Shown piece by piece: positions 1-6,854 of a DNA stretch of 8,906 bases. The notes under the pieces are model-generated. The model was not told the DNA's origin. It made no database searches and saw only the letters and a program-made list of their open reading frames with translations. Each line of letters opens with the position of its first letter. The first letter of the stretch is position 1. The DNA is taken from the NCBI GenBank assembly GCA_041642315.1, contig JBEPWQ010000145.1:1-8906 (forward strand), in the 5' to 3' direction. This DNA comes from JAABSQ01 sp041642315. Its GTDB lineage: Bacteria; Desulfobacterota; Desulfobacteria; Desulfobacterales; Desulfococcaceae. The position numbers and the translations under genes are program-made.

Positions 1-1
1 C

Positions 2-1237
2 GAGACCGCTCTGTCCACCCGCGGCGGCAAGGTAGATCTGAAAACCTTCGAGGAATTTGAGGCGCGGCGCAGGGCGGCGCTTCAGGAAATAGAAAGCCTG
101 CGCCACCGGCGCAACGTCGTCTCGGATGAGATCGCAACACTGAAAAAGCGGGGCGAGAACGCCGAATCCAGAGTGGTCGAAATGCGGGAGGTGTCCGCAA
201 AGATAAAAGAGCTGGACAAATCCCTGGCCGAGTGCGATGAGGCGGTTCAAAACATCCTTTTGGGGCTGCCGAATATCCCCCATCCTTCGGTGCCGATCGG
301 CAAGGACGAGCGCGATAATCCGGTGGTCAAGGTGGTGGGCGAAGTCCCCGTATTTTCCGGTAAACCCAGTGCTCACTGGACCATCGGAGAGGCGCTCGGA
401 CTTTTGGACCTGGAGCGGGCCGCCAAAATCACCGGGGCCCGATTTCCGCTCTACTACGGGGCGGGCGCGCGTCTGGAGCGGGCGCTCATCAACTTCATGC
501 TGGATATTCATACGACCGAACACGGATACCGGGAAGTATTGCCCCCCTTTATTGTGAACCGAAAATCGATGACCGGAACCGGACAGTTGCCCAAGTTTCA
601 AGAAGACCTGTTTAAACTGGAGGGATGGGACTATTTTTTGATTCCGACGGCGGAGGTGCCGGTGACCAATATTTTTCAGGATGAGGTTTTGGAAGAGGAG
701 AGCCTACCGCTCTATTTCACCGCTTATACCCCCTGTTTTCGTTCGGAGGCGGGCTCTTACGGAAAGGATACCCGGGGTCTGATTCGTCAGCACCAGTTTA
801 ACAAGGTGGAACTGGTGAAATTCGCGCTTCCGGAGAACTCCTACGATGAACTGGAAAGCCTTTTGGAGAATGCTGAAACCATTCTTCGGCGGCTGGAACT
901 GCCCTATCGGGTGATCACCCTCTGCACCGGAGATCTGGGTTTTTCCGCGGCCAAAACCTATGATATCGAGGTCTGGATGCCGGCCCAGGGAACCTATCGG
1001 GAAATATCCTCGTGCAGCAACTTCGAGAATTTTCAGGCCCGGCGGGCCAATATCCGGTTCAGGCGCAAGGGCAAAAAGGGAACCGATCTGGTCCATACCC
1101 TGAACGGCTCCGGAATGGCGGTGGGAAGAACCTTTGCCGCACTCCTGGAAAATTTTCAACAGGCGGACGGTTCCGTCATCATCCCCGAGGCCCTGCGGCC
1201 CTACATGGGCGGTATGGAAATCATTTCAGCTTCATAA
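2..1237 (+). CDS. serS: Seryl-tRNA synthetase, 5' end cut by window edge
   Basis: Charges tRNA-Ser (and tRNA-Sec) with serine using ATP, in the cytoplasm. The frame is open from position 2 to TAA at 1235-1237, giving 411 residues. Compared with the roughly 425-430 residues usual for bacterial SerRS, about 15 N-terminal residues lie outside the window, so the GTG at 173 is an internal codon and not the start. The first ~95 codons are charged and helical, as expected for the tRNA-binding coiled-coil arm, and end in a typical LPNIPHPSVPIGKDE linker. The class II core follows: motif 1 region around 434-556, TAEVP at 647-661, motif 2 FRSEAG within 734-754, a serine-pocket SCSNFENFQARR segment at about 1010-1045, and motif 3 GSGMAVGRTFAALLEN at 1106-1153. 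All key motifs are intact. threonine synthase follows 54 bases later on the same strand, suggesting co-transcription. Identification is secure. Confidence 0.97.
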   Translation, partial: ETALSTRGGKVDLKTFEEFEARRRAALQEIESLRHRRNVVSDEIATLKKRGENAESRVVEMREVSAKIKELDKSLAECDEAVQNILLGLPNIPHPSVPIGKDERDNPVVKVVGEVPVFSGKPSAHWTIGEALGLLDLERAAKITGARFPLYYGAGARLERALINFMLDIHTTEHGYREVLPPFIVNRKSMTGTGQLPKFQEDLFKLEGWDYFLIPTAEVPVTNIFQDEVLEEESLPLYFTAYTPCFRSEAGSYGKDTRGLIRQHQFNKVELVKFALPENSYDELESLLENAETILRRLELPYRVITLCTGDLGFSAAKTYDIEVWMPAQGTYREISSCSNFENFQARRANIRFRRKGKKGTDLVHTLNGSGMAVGRTFAALLENFQQADGSVIIPEALRPYMGGMEIISAS

Positions 1238-1291
1238 GTTCGCCCCGACCGGCAGGTTTGGCCCACAAACACCAAAATAGAGCATGACGAA

Positions 1292-2797
1292 TTGAAAATA
1301 GAAGATTTCCCAACCGATATTCAGCCCCATCTGATCCCTGAGCCCCGGTCCGGACTGATGTATCGCTGCCTCGGCTGTCAGGGGGAGCATCCCATCGAAA
1401 AGCTCCTGTATACCTGCCCTGACTGCGGCCAGGTGCTCCTGATCTTCGACCAAAATTTTGCACGCCTGAAGGAGATTTCTGGGGATACATGGCGCCGGCT
1501 CTTCGATTACAGGCGAATGCTGAAAATACCTGCCCTGAAGGGCATTTACCGATACCACGAGTTTATCGGGCCGGTCATTCCTCTCAATGCGGTGGTCTAT
1601 CTGGGAGAAGGCCATACCCCGGTGGTGGAGGCCAATTCGGGGCTTCAGGAGCGGGTGGGACTTCGATTTTTCTTCAAAAACGACGGGCAGAACCCCAGCG
1701 CTTCTTTCAAGGACCGGGGCATGGCCAGCGCCCTCAGCTATATCCATTTTCTGGTCGACAGCGGCCTGGTGTCGGATGTGCTGGCCATCTGCGCTTCCAC
1801 CGGCGACACTTCGGCGGCGGCGGCCCTGTACGGGGCCTATCTGAAGCCCCACATCAAATCGGCGGTGCTGCTTCCCCACAAAAAGGTGACCCCTCAACAG
1901 CTGTCTCAACCTCTGGGGAGCGGGGCCGCGGTATTTGAAATCCCCGGGGTCTTCGATGACTGCATGAAGGTGGTGGAGTTTCTCGCCGATCACTACAACG
2001 TGGCCCTGCTCAATTCCAAGAACGCCTGGCGGATTCTGGGCCAGGAATCCTTCTCCTATGAAATTGCGCAGGATTTCGAGTATGAAATGGGGCAAACGGT
2101 GGTCATCGTTCCCATCGGGAATGCCGGCAACATCACCGCCGTCATGAGCGGATTTCTGAAGTTTTTTGAAATCGGAGTGATCGACGCCCTCCCCAAAATC
2201 ATCGGGGTCCAGTCGGAGCATGCCAATCCGGTCTACCGGTATTATATAGAGTCTGATCCAAAGAAACGAAAATTCGAGCCGGTCACCGTCCGCGCCAGCG
2301 TGGCTCAGGCGGCCATGATCGGAAACCCGGTCTCCATGCCCCGGGTGGTTCATCTGGCGGAGCGTTATAATGAAACCGCCGGAGAGCGCAGGGTCTTCGT
2401 CATGGAGGTGACGGAACAGGAAATCATGGACTGGGAGCTGACCGCCAACCGCAACGGCCATATCGCCTGTACCCACGGCGGTGAATCCCTGGCCGGACTG
2501 GTGCGTGCCATGGGCGCGGGAATTGTCGATAAAAACGACGTCGCGGTGGTCGATTCCACAGCCCATGCCCTGAAATTTTCGGGATTTCAGGAGATGTACT
2601 TTGAAGACCGGTTCCCGTCGGAGTTCGGGGTCCTTCCCGACCCGGAGTTGATGAATCGACCGGTTTTCCTGCATCCCCCGGATCTGGAGAAAGTGCCGGC
2701 CCCCGGGAGACCATTGGTGGGGGATGAGTTTGAGCGGTTCATCCGCCGAATTTCGGATGAAATCGCAAAAAATCTGGATTTAACGTCTCTGGAATAG
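1292..2797 (+). CDS. thrC: Threonine synthase (PLP-dependent)
   Basis: Converts O-phosphohomoserine to threonine, the last step of threonine synthesis, in the cytoplasm. The 501-residue product is a fold-type II PLP enzyme. SASFKDRG (residues 137-144 region) supplies the PLP-binding lysine, the preceding KNDGQNPS and the PIGNAGN loop (about 274-280) form the cofactor site, and CTHGGESLAG (393-402) is characteristic of threonine synthases. In front is a Cys4 knuckle, CLGC (26-29) and CPDC (42-45), a probable zinc or rubredoxin-like ribbon seen in many long threonine synthases. The start is TTG at 1292. No ATG or GTG lies in this frame between the serS stop and there, and the next in-frame ATG (1358) would leave only three residues before the knuckle. 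No good Shine-Dalgarno is visible, so translation may be coupled to serS. Cysteate synthase is a related alternative but less likely. Confidence 0.93.
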   Translation: MKIEDFPTDIQPHLIPEPRSGLMYRCLGCQGEHPIEKLLYTCPDCGQVLLIFDQNFARLKEISGDTWRRLFDYRRMLKIPALKGIYRYHEFIGPVIPLNAVVYLGEGHTPVVEANSGLQERVGLRFFFKNDGQNPSASFKDRGMASALSYIHFLVDSGLVSDVLAICASTGDTSAAAALYGAYLKPHIKSAVLLPHKKVTPQQLSQPLGSGAAVFEIPGVFDDCMKVVEFLADHYNVALLNSKNAWRILGQESFSYEIAQDFEYEMGQTVVIVPIGNAGNITAVMSGFLKFFEIGVIDALPKIIGVQSEHANPVYRYYIESDPKKRKFEPVTVRASVAQAAMIGNPVSMPRVVHLAERYNETAGERRVFVMEVTEQEIMDWELTANRNGHIACTHGGESLAGLVRAMGAGIVDKNDVAVVDSTAHALKFSGFQEMYFEDRFPSEFGVLPDPELMNRPVFLHPPDLEKVPAPGRPLVGDEFERFIRRISDEIAKNLDLTSLE

Positions 2798-2804
2798 ATT
2801 CGAT

Positions 2805-2909
2805 TCATGTTTTGACCAGCCTTTCCCCGAGATCCTCGATTTCATCCGGAAGCGATGTCGAATGATCGACATTTCCGAGAAGGGCGCTTTCGGTCCTTTC
2901 GAATTTCAT
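2805..2909 (-). CDS. Doubtful 34-residue ORF downstream of pepA
   Basis: An ATG-to-TGA frame of 34 codons starts 14 bases after the pepA stop on the same strand and fills most of the convergent gap between pepA and thrC. The product would be acidic and soluble (begins MKFERTESALL, ends GERLVKT), with no membrane segment or motif I recognise. There is no clear Shine-Dalgarno before the ATG. The ORF also spans a perfect 7-bp inverted repeat, which could equally be a terminator-like hairpin in non-coding sequence. Its existence as a gene is unproven. A chance ORF is the more likely explanation. Confidence 0.18.
   Translation of the reverse strand: MKFERTESALLGNVDHSTSLPDEIEDLGERLVKT
2847..2877. 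terminator. Stem-loop between convergent thrC and pepA
   Basis: ATGTCGA (2855-2861) and TCGACAT (2866-2872) are perfect inverted arms around a 4-base loop. CGGAA (2847-2851) and TTCCG (2873-2877) extend the stem across a 3-base bulge. It lies in the only spacer between two converging genes, so a bidirectional transcription end is a natural role. No run of T follows on either strand, so it is not a textbook intrinsic terminator. Confidence 0.4.
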
Positions 2910-2923
2910 AAGGCTGCCCGGTC

Positions 2924-4393
2924 TTACAGCCTGTCGAGCAGGTCGCAGATCAGGCGAACTCCGAAACCGGTTCCGCCCGGCGGGCTGTAGGCGCTTCCCT
3001 TCTTGTCATACACCGGGCCGGCGGTATCGATATGCGCCCACCGGGAATTCTTGACGAATTCGGACAGGAAGAGCGCCGCTGTAATGGCCCCGCCCCACCG
3101 GGTGCTGGGCATGTTGCTGATATCGGCGAACTCGCTCTTGAGCAGCTCCTTATAGTCTTCGGGAAGGGGCATCCGCCAGCAACGCTCATGGGTTCGAACC
3201 CCTGAGGCGACGATCGCCTCTGCCAGCGCGTCGTCATGGCTGAACACGGCGGCGAATTTTTCCCCCAGGGCCATCAGGCAGGCCCCGGTGAGGGTGGCCA
3301 GATCGATGAGTGTGTCCGGCTGATAGGTATCCAGCGCGTAAGCCAGGGTGTCGACCAGTATCAGGCGCCCCTCGGCGTCGGTATTGCCGATCTCGACGGT
3401 TTTCCCTGAATAGGTTGTAATGATGTCTCCCGGCCGAATGGCCGATCCGGAGGGCATGTTCTCAACCAGGGGCAGCAGACCGATCAGATTGCAGGCGGGT
3501 TTGAATCCGGCCGCGGCGATCAGTGCGCCGGCCACGGCTGCCGATCCGGCCATGTCGGATTTCATATCGGTCATGGAGCCGCCCACTTTCAGGTTGAGGC
3601 CGCCCGTGTCGAAGGTCACGCCTTTGCCCACCAGGGCAACCGTTTTTTCCGCCCCCTCGACGCGATATTCCAGAATCACCAGCCGGGGCTTGGCCTCACT
3701 CCCCTGGGCCACCGCCATCAATGCCCCGAATCCTTTTTCCGCCAGCGCGGTCTCATCCAGAACCGTGACCGCCAGGCCCGCCGCCTCCGCCTCGGATTTG
3801 ATTGAATCCGCATACATCGCGGGCCGTTTGTCATTGGCCGGCAGGGTGACCCAGTTCCGGGCCAGAAGGGCTCCCCTGCAGACCGCCATGATCTGTTCGG
3901 GCAGATGCGCATGGGTTTCGGCTGCTTCGGAGTTCACCCGAAAGCCGATTTCTCCCAGGGGCTTCTTGTTTTTCTCTTCTTTGTACCGATCAAAGATGTG
4001 GTTGGCCAGGCAGGCACCCTCCAGCATGGCCTTCAGCAGGTCGGGAAAAGCCAGATCCGTTTTTCCCTCCGCCGGAACCGCGAAGAAAACCGACTCCAGC
4101 TCTTTTTTTATGCAGTGTTTTACCGCCTGGCCGCAGACTTTGCGAAAGGATTCGGCTTCGAGTTTTTCCCGTTTGCCGAGCCCCATCACGATGACCCGTT
4201 CCGCGGCCGTCCCGGGCGGGGAATAGAACACCGCTTCATCGTCGGATTCACCCTTGAATTCGGGAAGCGATGTCGCCTTTTCGATCAGGGAAACCAAAAT
4301 ATCATCTTCATGGATCCGCTCATCTTCACAGACCGGTATAATCAAAGTTTGTATCTTTTCGTTTGCCAGGTTGAGGGGTTTCAGTTTCAGCAT
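2924..4393 (-). CDS. pepA: Leucyl aminopeptidase, M17 family
   Basis: A cytosolic metallo-aminopeptidase that removes N-terminal residues, classically leucine, from peptides. The 489-residue length fits the family (about 480-500). The C-terminal catalytic half carries all expected two-metal and active-site residues. GKGVTFDTGG gives K257 and D262, K269 is the catalytic lysine, MKSDMAG gives D280, and the family signature NTDAEGRL gives D339, E341 and R343. The N-terminal ~170 residues are the variable M17 N-domain. The ATG at 4391-4393 is preceded by AAGGAG (complement of 4403-4408) with a 9-base spacer, so the start is well supported. radC lies 59 bases upstream on the same strand, and the two are probably co-transcribed despite an intervening hairpin. 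In E. coli the orthologue also binds DNA (XerA/CarP), but nothing here shows whether this one does. Confidence 0.96.
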   Translation of the reverse strand: MLKLKPLNLANEKIQTLIIPVCEDERIHEDDILVSLIEKATSLPEFKGESDDEAVFYSPPGTAAERVIVMGLGKREKLEAESFRKVCGQAVKHCIKKELESVFFAVPAEGKTDLAFPDLLKAMLEGACLANHIFDRYKEEKNKKPLGEIGFRVNSEAAETHAHLPEQIMAVCRGALLARNWVTLPANDKRPAMYADSIKSEAEAAGLAVTVLDETALAEKGFGALMAVAQGSEAKPRLVILEYRVEGAEKTVALVGKGVTFDTGGLNLKVGGSMTDMKSDMAGSAAVAGALIAAAGFKPACNLIGLLPLVENMPSGSAIRPGDIITTYSGKTVEIGNTDAEGRLILVDTLAYALDTYQPDTLIDLATLTGACLMALGEKFAAVFSHDDALAEAIVASGVRTHERCWRMPLPEDYKELLKSEFADISNMPSTRWGGAITAALFLSEFVKNSRWAHIDTAGPVYDKKGSAYSPPGGTGFGVRLICDLLDRL

Positions 4394-4402
4394 GGCTGAG
4401 AT

Positions 4403-4408
4403 CTCCTT
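4403..4408 (-). promoter_or_regulatory. Shine-Dalgarno of pepA
   Basis: AAGGAG on the minus strand, 9 bases before the pepA ATG. It is the strongest ribosome-binding site in the window and fixes the pepA start. Confidence 0.75.
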
Positions 4409-4429
4409 TTCCGCAGGTGAAAGGAATGA

Positions 4430-4451
4430 CGGGAGAAAATTTCGTCTCCCG
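4430..4451 (-). terminator. Hairpin between radC and pepA
   Basis: A perfect 7-bp inverted repeat, CGGGAGA (4430-4436) and TCTCCCG (4445-4451), with an 8-base AT-rich loop starts one base past the radC stop codon. On the minus strand it is followed by a pyrimidine-rich but not T-only stretch. It could partially terminate transcription after radC, stabilise the radC 3' end, or mark an mRNA processing point before pepA. The inverted repeat is directly visible, and its role is inferred. Confidence 0.4.
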
Positions 4452-4452
4452 G

Positions 4453-5139
4453 TTACAGTTCGTTGTGTTCTTTGAAACTATAATACCCCTTGTTTGTGAA
4501 AACCAGGTGATCCAGCAGTTGAATCCCCAGAACTTCTCCGGATTCCCGGATGCGGCGGGTCACCGCACCGTCCTCGCCGCTGGGACAGACGCTGCCGGAG
4601 GGATGATTGTGAGCCAGAATGACGGCGGCGGCCCGGTCGGTGACCGCGTCGGCAAAAACCTCCCGGGGGTGGATCTGGGTTCGGTTCAGCAGGCCGATGG
4701 TGATCACCCGGGTGGCGATGACCTCGTTGGCTCCGTTTAATGTGATGCAGAGCAGGTGTTCCTGCTTCCGATCCGCATAGTGACGAATCAGCGGAAGGAC
4801 ATCTTCTGGGGAGGAAATCTTGGTTCCTTCGGGTCGAATCCGCCGACGGGCGAATTCCAGGGCCGCGGTAATCACCGAGGCCTTGGCCGGCCCCACTCCC
4901 TTTACCTTCTGGAGCGCCTCCAGATCAGGGAAGCCGCCGTTTCGATCCAGGACATCCAGAATCTTATCCGCCAGAGAAATCACATCCTCGCCTTTTCGAC
5001 CCTTTCCCAGAAGAATGGCCAGAAGTTCCCGGTCCGACAGTGTATGGGGGCCCTTGGTCTTCAGCTTTTCACGGGGGCGCTCCTCCGGCGGAAGCTCGGC
5101 CATTCGCAGATGATGAGGACGTTTTTCTCGAAGGTACAT
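4453..5139 (-). CDS. radC: RadC family JAB/MPN-domain protein
   Basis: A 228-residue RadC (UPF0758) protein, the usual length. The N-terminal part has the family opening PPEERPREKL (17-26) and a helix-hairpin-helix-like segment, KGVGPAKASVI (about 80-90). The C-terminal JAB/MPN domain contains a complete JAMM metalloprotease-type site: E128 in QEHLL, then HNH with H177 and H179, S187 and D190, fitting HxHx7SxxD. It was named for DNA repair, but that role was later withdrawn for E. coli RadC. The true substrate is unknown, and the motif implies a zinc-dependent hydrolase. The ATG at 5137-5139 is preferred over M13 because an AGAGGGG stretch lies just upstream of the first and nothing comparable precedes the second. 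pepA follows on the same strand. The gene diverges from the DAC-domain gene. Confidence 0.95.
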   Translation of the reverse strand: MYLREKRPHHLRMAELPPEERPREKLKTKGPHTLSDRELLAILLGKGRKGEDVISLADKILDVLDRNGGFPDLEALQKVKGVGPAKASVITAALEFARRRIRPEGTKISSPEDVLPLIRHYADRKQEHLLCITLNGANEVIATRVITIGLLNRTQIHPREVFADAVTDRAAAVILAHNHPSGSVCPSGEDGAVTRRIRESGEVLGIQLLDHLVFTNKGYYSFKEHNEL

Positions 5140-5141
5140 AA

Positions 5142-5148
5142 CCCCTCT
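5142..5148 (-). promoter_or_regulatory. Shine-Dalgarno of radC
   Basis: AGAGGGG on the minus strand (CCCCTCT on the plus strand) ends two bases before the ATG at 5139. If the AGAGG core pairs, the spacer is about 4 bases, which is short but usable. It decides between the two in-frame ATG codons of radC. Confidence 0.45.
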
Positions 5149-5199
5149 TCATGGGAATCGGGTAACATGAAAAAACACGCTTATCACACCGATGAAAAT

Positions 5200-5224
5200 A
5201 TTCAAGTATTGTTCATTCTTGAAT
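5200..5224. repeat. Inverted repeat in the radC/DAC-gene spacer
   Basis: ATTCAAG (5200-5206) and CTTGAAT (5218-5224) are perfect 7-bp inverted arms separated by 11 bases, giving 18-bp centre-to-centre spacing. That geometry suits a dimeric regulator contacting one DNA face, so an operator is possible. A chance hairpin in AT-rich sequence is also plausible. Confidence 0.35.
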
Positions 5225-5401
5225 CGAATCAATTTCAAACTGTTGTCTCTCTTGTACACAAAATTCAAAAATAAATGCGGTTCGTTTCCGGCCTGTCCGG
5301 CATAGAAAAGACGATGACTTGAGTGAATTGTTTTGATATACAATTCCATCTTTCACTACAGCTTGCGAAACGATGCCGGAAAACTGCGCAATTGGGCACC
5401 C

Positions 5402-5405
5402 GGAG
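5402..5405 (+). promoter_or_regulatory. Shine-Dalgarno that favours the 5415 start
   Basis: GGAG with a 9-base spacer precedes the ATG at 5415. The in-frame ATG 42 bases further upstream (5373) follows GCGAAACG with no recognisable ribosome-binding site. Confidence 0.45.
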
Positions 5406-5414
5406 TTCGGACCT

Positions 5415-6842
5415 ATGACCACGACCTCACGACAAAACCGATGCCTTTTCCATGTCTTCGACGGCCTGCGCGAAGGGCTCACCCATTTTTCCCAGCCCAG
5501 CCGGGTGGCCCTGGTCTATACCATCGAACCGGACGACCCGGTGCACATCTATGACCCGCAATACCTGCTTGGCGGCCATGAACCGATGCTCAAAAAATTG
5601 TATCTCGATACCCGGGCGTGGCGGTGGGTCGGCCTGACACCGAAGGATATGCGGCGCTTCGAGGTGCACAATGAACCGAATCTTCAACTGACCGGGCTGA
5701 TCTCTTACGGCGGGCGGTCCCGTTCTCTGGCCTATCAGATGTGGTTCACCGAACACCATCCGGATATGTGCTCCACCGGGCCCACCGAGCGGTGGCTGGA
5801 GCATGCGGTCTGGCTACTCTCTCAGGACATGGCCAACACCGATGTTCCCTGCCTCGGCACCTCGGAGTACGTGCTGCGGGAGTATGCCACCCATGCGGTC
5901 CGGGATCACATTGTGGATTCCCGGAGCGCCGTTATCGGATGGGATACCCAGATCCGGGTCTATCCCACGCTGGATTCGGTTCTGGGAATATCCGAAACCT
6001 TTGAAGAAGGCTCTTGGCCCCGGGGTGAGCTGGTCATTGTGGAGCCCGGCGCCGTTCACCGGGTCGACTTTATCGCCCGGTTTCCCTATCTGGAGCAGCC
6101 CCATGTGAAGGATTACAAACACGTCCGAAAACTGCTGCTTTCGGTGGAAGGCTCCGGCAGAAAACTGATTTCAGACGGGAAAACCATTCTCGGCATCGCC
6201 GTGGGAGCAATTCCGAAAGCCTCCATCGTGGCCGATTTTCGAGGCGGTCACGGGTTTGTCTGTCTGGACGACATGCTGGTGTGCAGCTTTTTTGACGGGC
6301 GGTTTCATTCTTCCACTCGAAAGGCGAAGCTGGTTCAGGTGGAGGAAATCCTGTTGGAATCCGATATGGACCCCGACGACGGAAGCACCCTGTTTAAAAT
6401 ACTCGCATCCATCGTCCATTATGCCCAGGAGCGGCGGTTCGGCTGCACCCTGGTCGTGGATCTCAACAAAACGCCCATCGAGACCGCCGGTCAGCATCTG
6501 GAAAAACCGCTCGATCTTCGACAGGATCATATGCTGGAACTGGCCAAATCCCTGTCCCGGGTGGACGGCGCGCTTCACATCGGCCGGGACCTGCACCTTC
6601 ACGGGTTCGCCTGCCTTCTGGACGGCCAGGCCGTGCCCGGAGAGAACCGCGCACGGGGGGCCCGGTTCAATTCGGCCCTCCGCTTCACGGCCCAGCACCC
6701 GGACCTGCTCATCATCGTGGTATCGGCCGACCGCCCCTCATCGGTCATCCAGGGCGGAATGGAGCTGACCGCCCAGTGCGACTGGAAGCCGCTCTACGGG
6801 TATGTGCCCTCGCCGCCGACATTGACCGAATATATTAAATAA
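5415..6842 (+). CDS. Diadenylate cyclase-type (DAC domain) protein with N-terminal sensor region
   Basis: Predicted to condense two ATP into cyclic di-AMP, acting in the cytoplasm since no signal peptide or membrane segment is seen. Residue numbers count from the alternative ATG at 5373 (489 residues); the preferred start 5415, supported by GGAG, is M15 and gives 475. The last ~150 residues match a DisA_N/DAC domain: helix and strand LFKILASIVHYAQERRFG (340-357), catalytic DGA (398-400), then GARFNSA (429-435) where GTRHRAA is usual, then LLIIVVS (445-451). The 29-residue spacing between the two motifs resembles CdaA/DisA. The DGA aspartate and first arginine are kept, but Thr, His and second Arg are Ala, Phe and Asn, so activity is not certain. 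Residues ~15-330 are a mixed alpha/beta region with MCSTGPTERWLEHA (132-145) and a VADFRGGHGF stretch (286-295), resembling in layout the predicted DACN-type sensor domains. It lies alone, divergent from radC. Confidence 0.8.
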   Translation: MTTTSRQNRCLFHVFDGLREGLTHFSQPSRVALVYTIEPDDPVHIYDPQYLLGGHEPMLKKLYLDTRAWRWVGLTPKDMRRFEVHNEPNLQLTGLISYGGRSRSLAYQMWFTEHHPDMCSTGPTERWLEHAVWLLSQDMANTDVPCLGTSEYVLREYATHAVRDHIVDSRSAVIGWDTQIRVYPTLDSVLGISETFEEGSWPRGELVIVEPGAVHRVDFIARFPYLEQPHVKDYKHVRKLLLSVEGSGRKLISDGKTILGIAVGAIPKASIVADFRGGHGFVCLDDMLVCSFFDGRFHSSTRKAKLVQVEEILLESDMDPDDGSTLFKILASIVHYAQERRFGCTLVVDLNKTPIETAGQHLEKPLDLRQDHMLELAKSLSRVDGALHIGRDLHLHGFACLLDGQAVPGENRARGARFNSALRFTAQHPDLLIIVVSADRPSSVIQGGMELTAQCDWKPLYGYVPSPPTLTEYIK

Positions 6843-6854
6843 AAAACTTTCCGA

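Larger units (their letters stand above)
5140..5414. promoter_or_regulatory. AT-rich divergent intergenic region
   Basis: This is the spacer between radC (minus) and the DAC-domain gene (plus), and it is visibly richer in A and T than its flanks. It must hold the promoters of both transcripts, but I cannot place them firmly. For the plus strand, TTGAGT (5319-5324) and TACAAT (5339-5344) resemble -35 and -10 boxes but are only 14 bases apart. A 66-codon minus-strand frame (5349-5149) ends 9 bases before the radC ATG. Its AT-rich codon use and position over the expected promoter zone argue against a gene. Confidence 0.5.

Noticed and set aside
173..175. GTG as the start of seryl-tRNA synthetase
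   Set aside because: Coding continues upstream in frame to position 2 with a typical SerRS coiled-coil arm. Starting at 173 would delete half of the tRNA-binding arm.
1232..2674. A 480-codon open frame on the minus strand opposite thrC
   Set aside because: It is the antisense of a clear PLP enzyme. The product is rich in His, Gly, Arg and Asp with no recognisable motif, as expected for a shadow of a GC-rich gene.
3420..4226. A 268-codon plus-strand frame opposite pepA
   Set aside because: It lies wholly within the well-supported M17 peptidase gene. The composition is Ser/Pro/Arg/Ala-rich and low in complexity, so it is an antisense shadow.
4263..4275. A 13-base direct repeat, GGAAGCGATGTCG, at 4263-4275 and 2848-2860
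   Set aside because: One such match is roughly what chance gives within a window of this size. The surrounding sequences do not match, so no duplication is implied.
5319..5344. TTGAGT/TACAAT as a firm promoter of the DAC-domain gene
   Set aside because: The 14-base spacing is too short for a standard sigma-70 promoter, so it is mentioned only as a weak candidate in the intergenic entry.
5149..5349. A 66-codon minus-strand frame ending 9 bases before the radC ATG
   Set aside because: It has AT-rich codon use unlike all neighbours, no good ribosome-binding site and no recognisable motif, and it would cover the region where the radC promoter must lie. Conservation in relatives would revive it.
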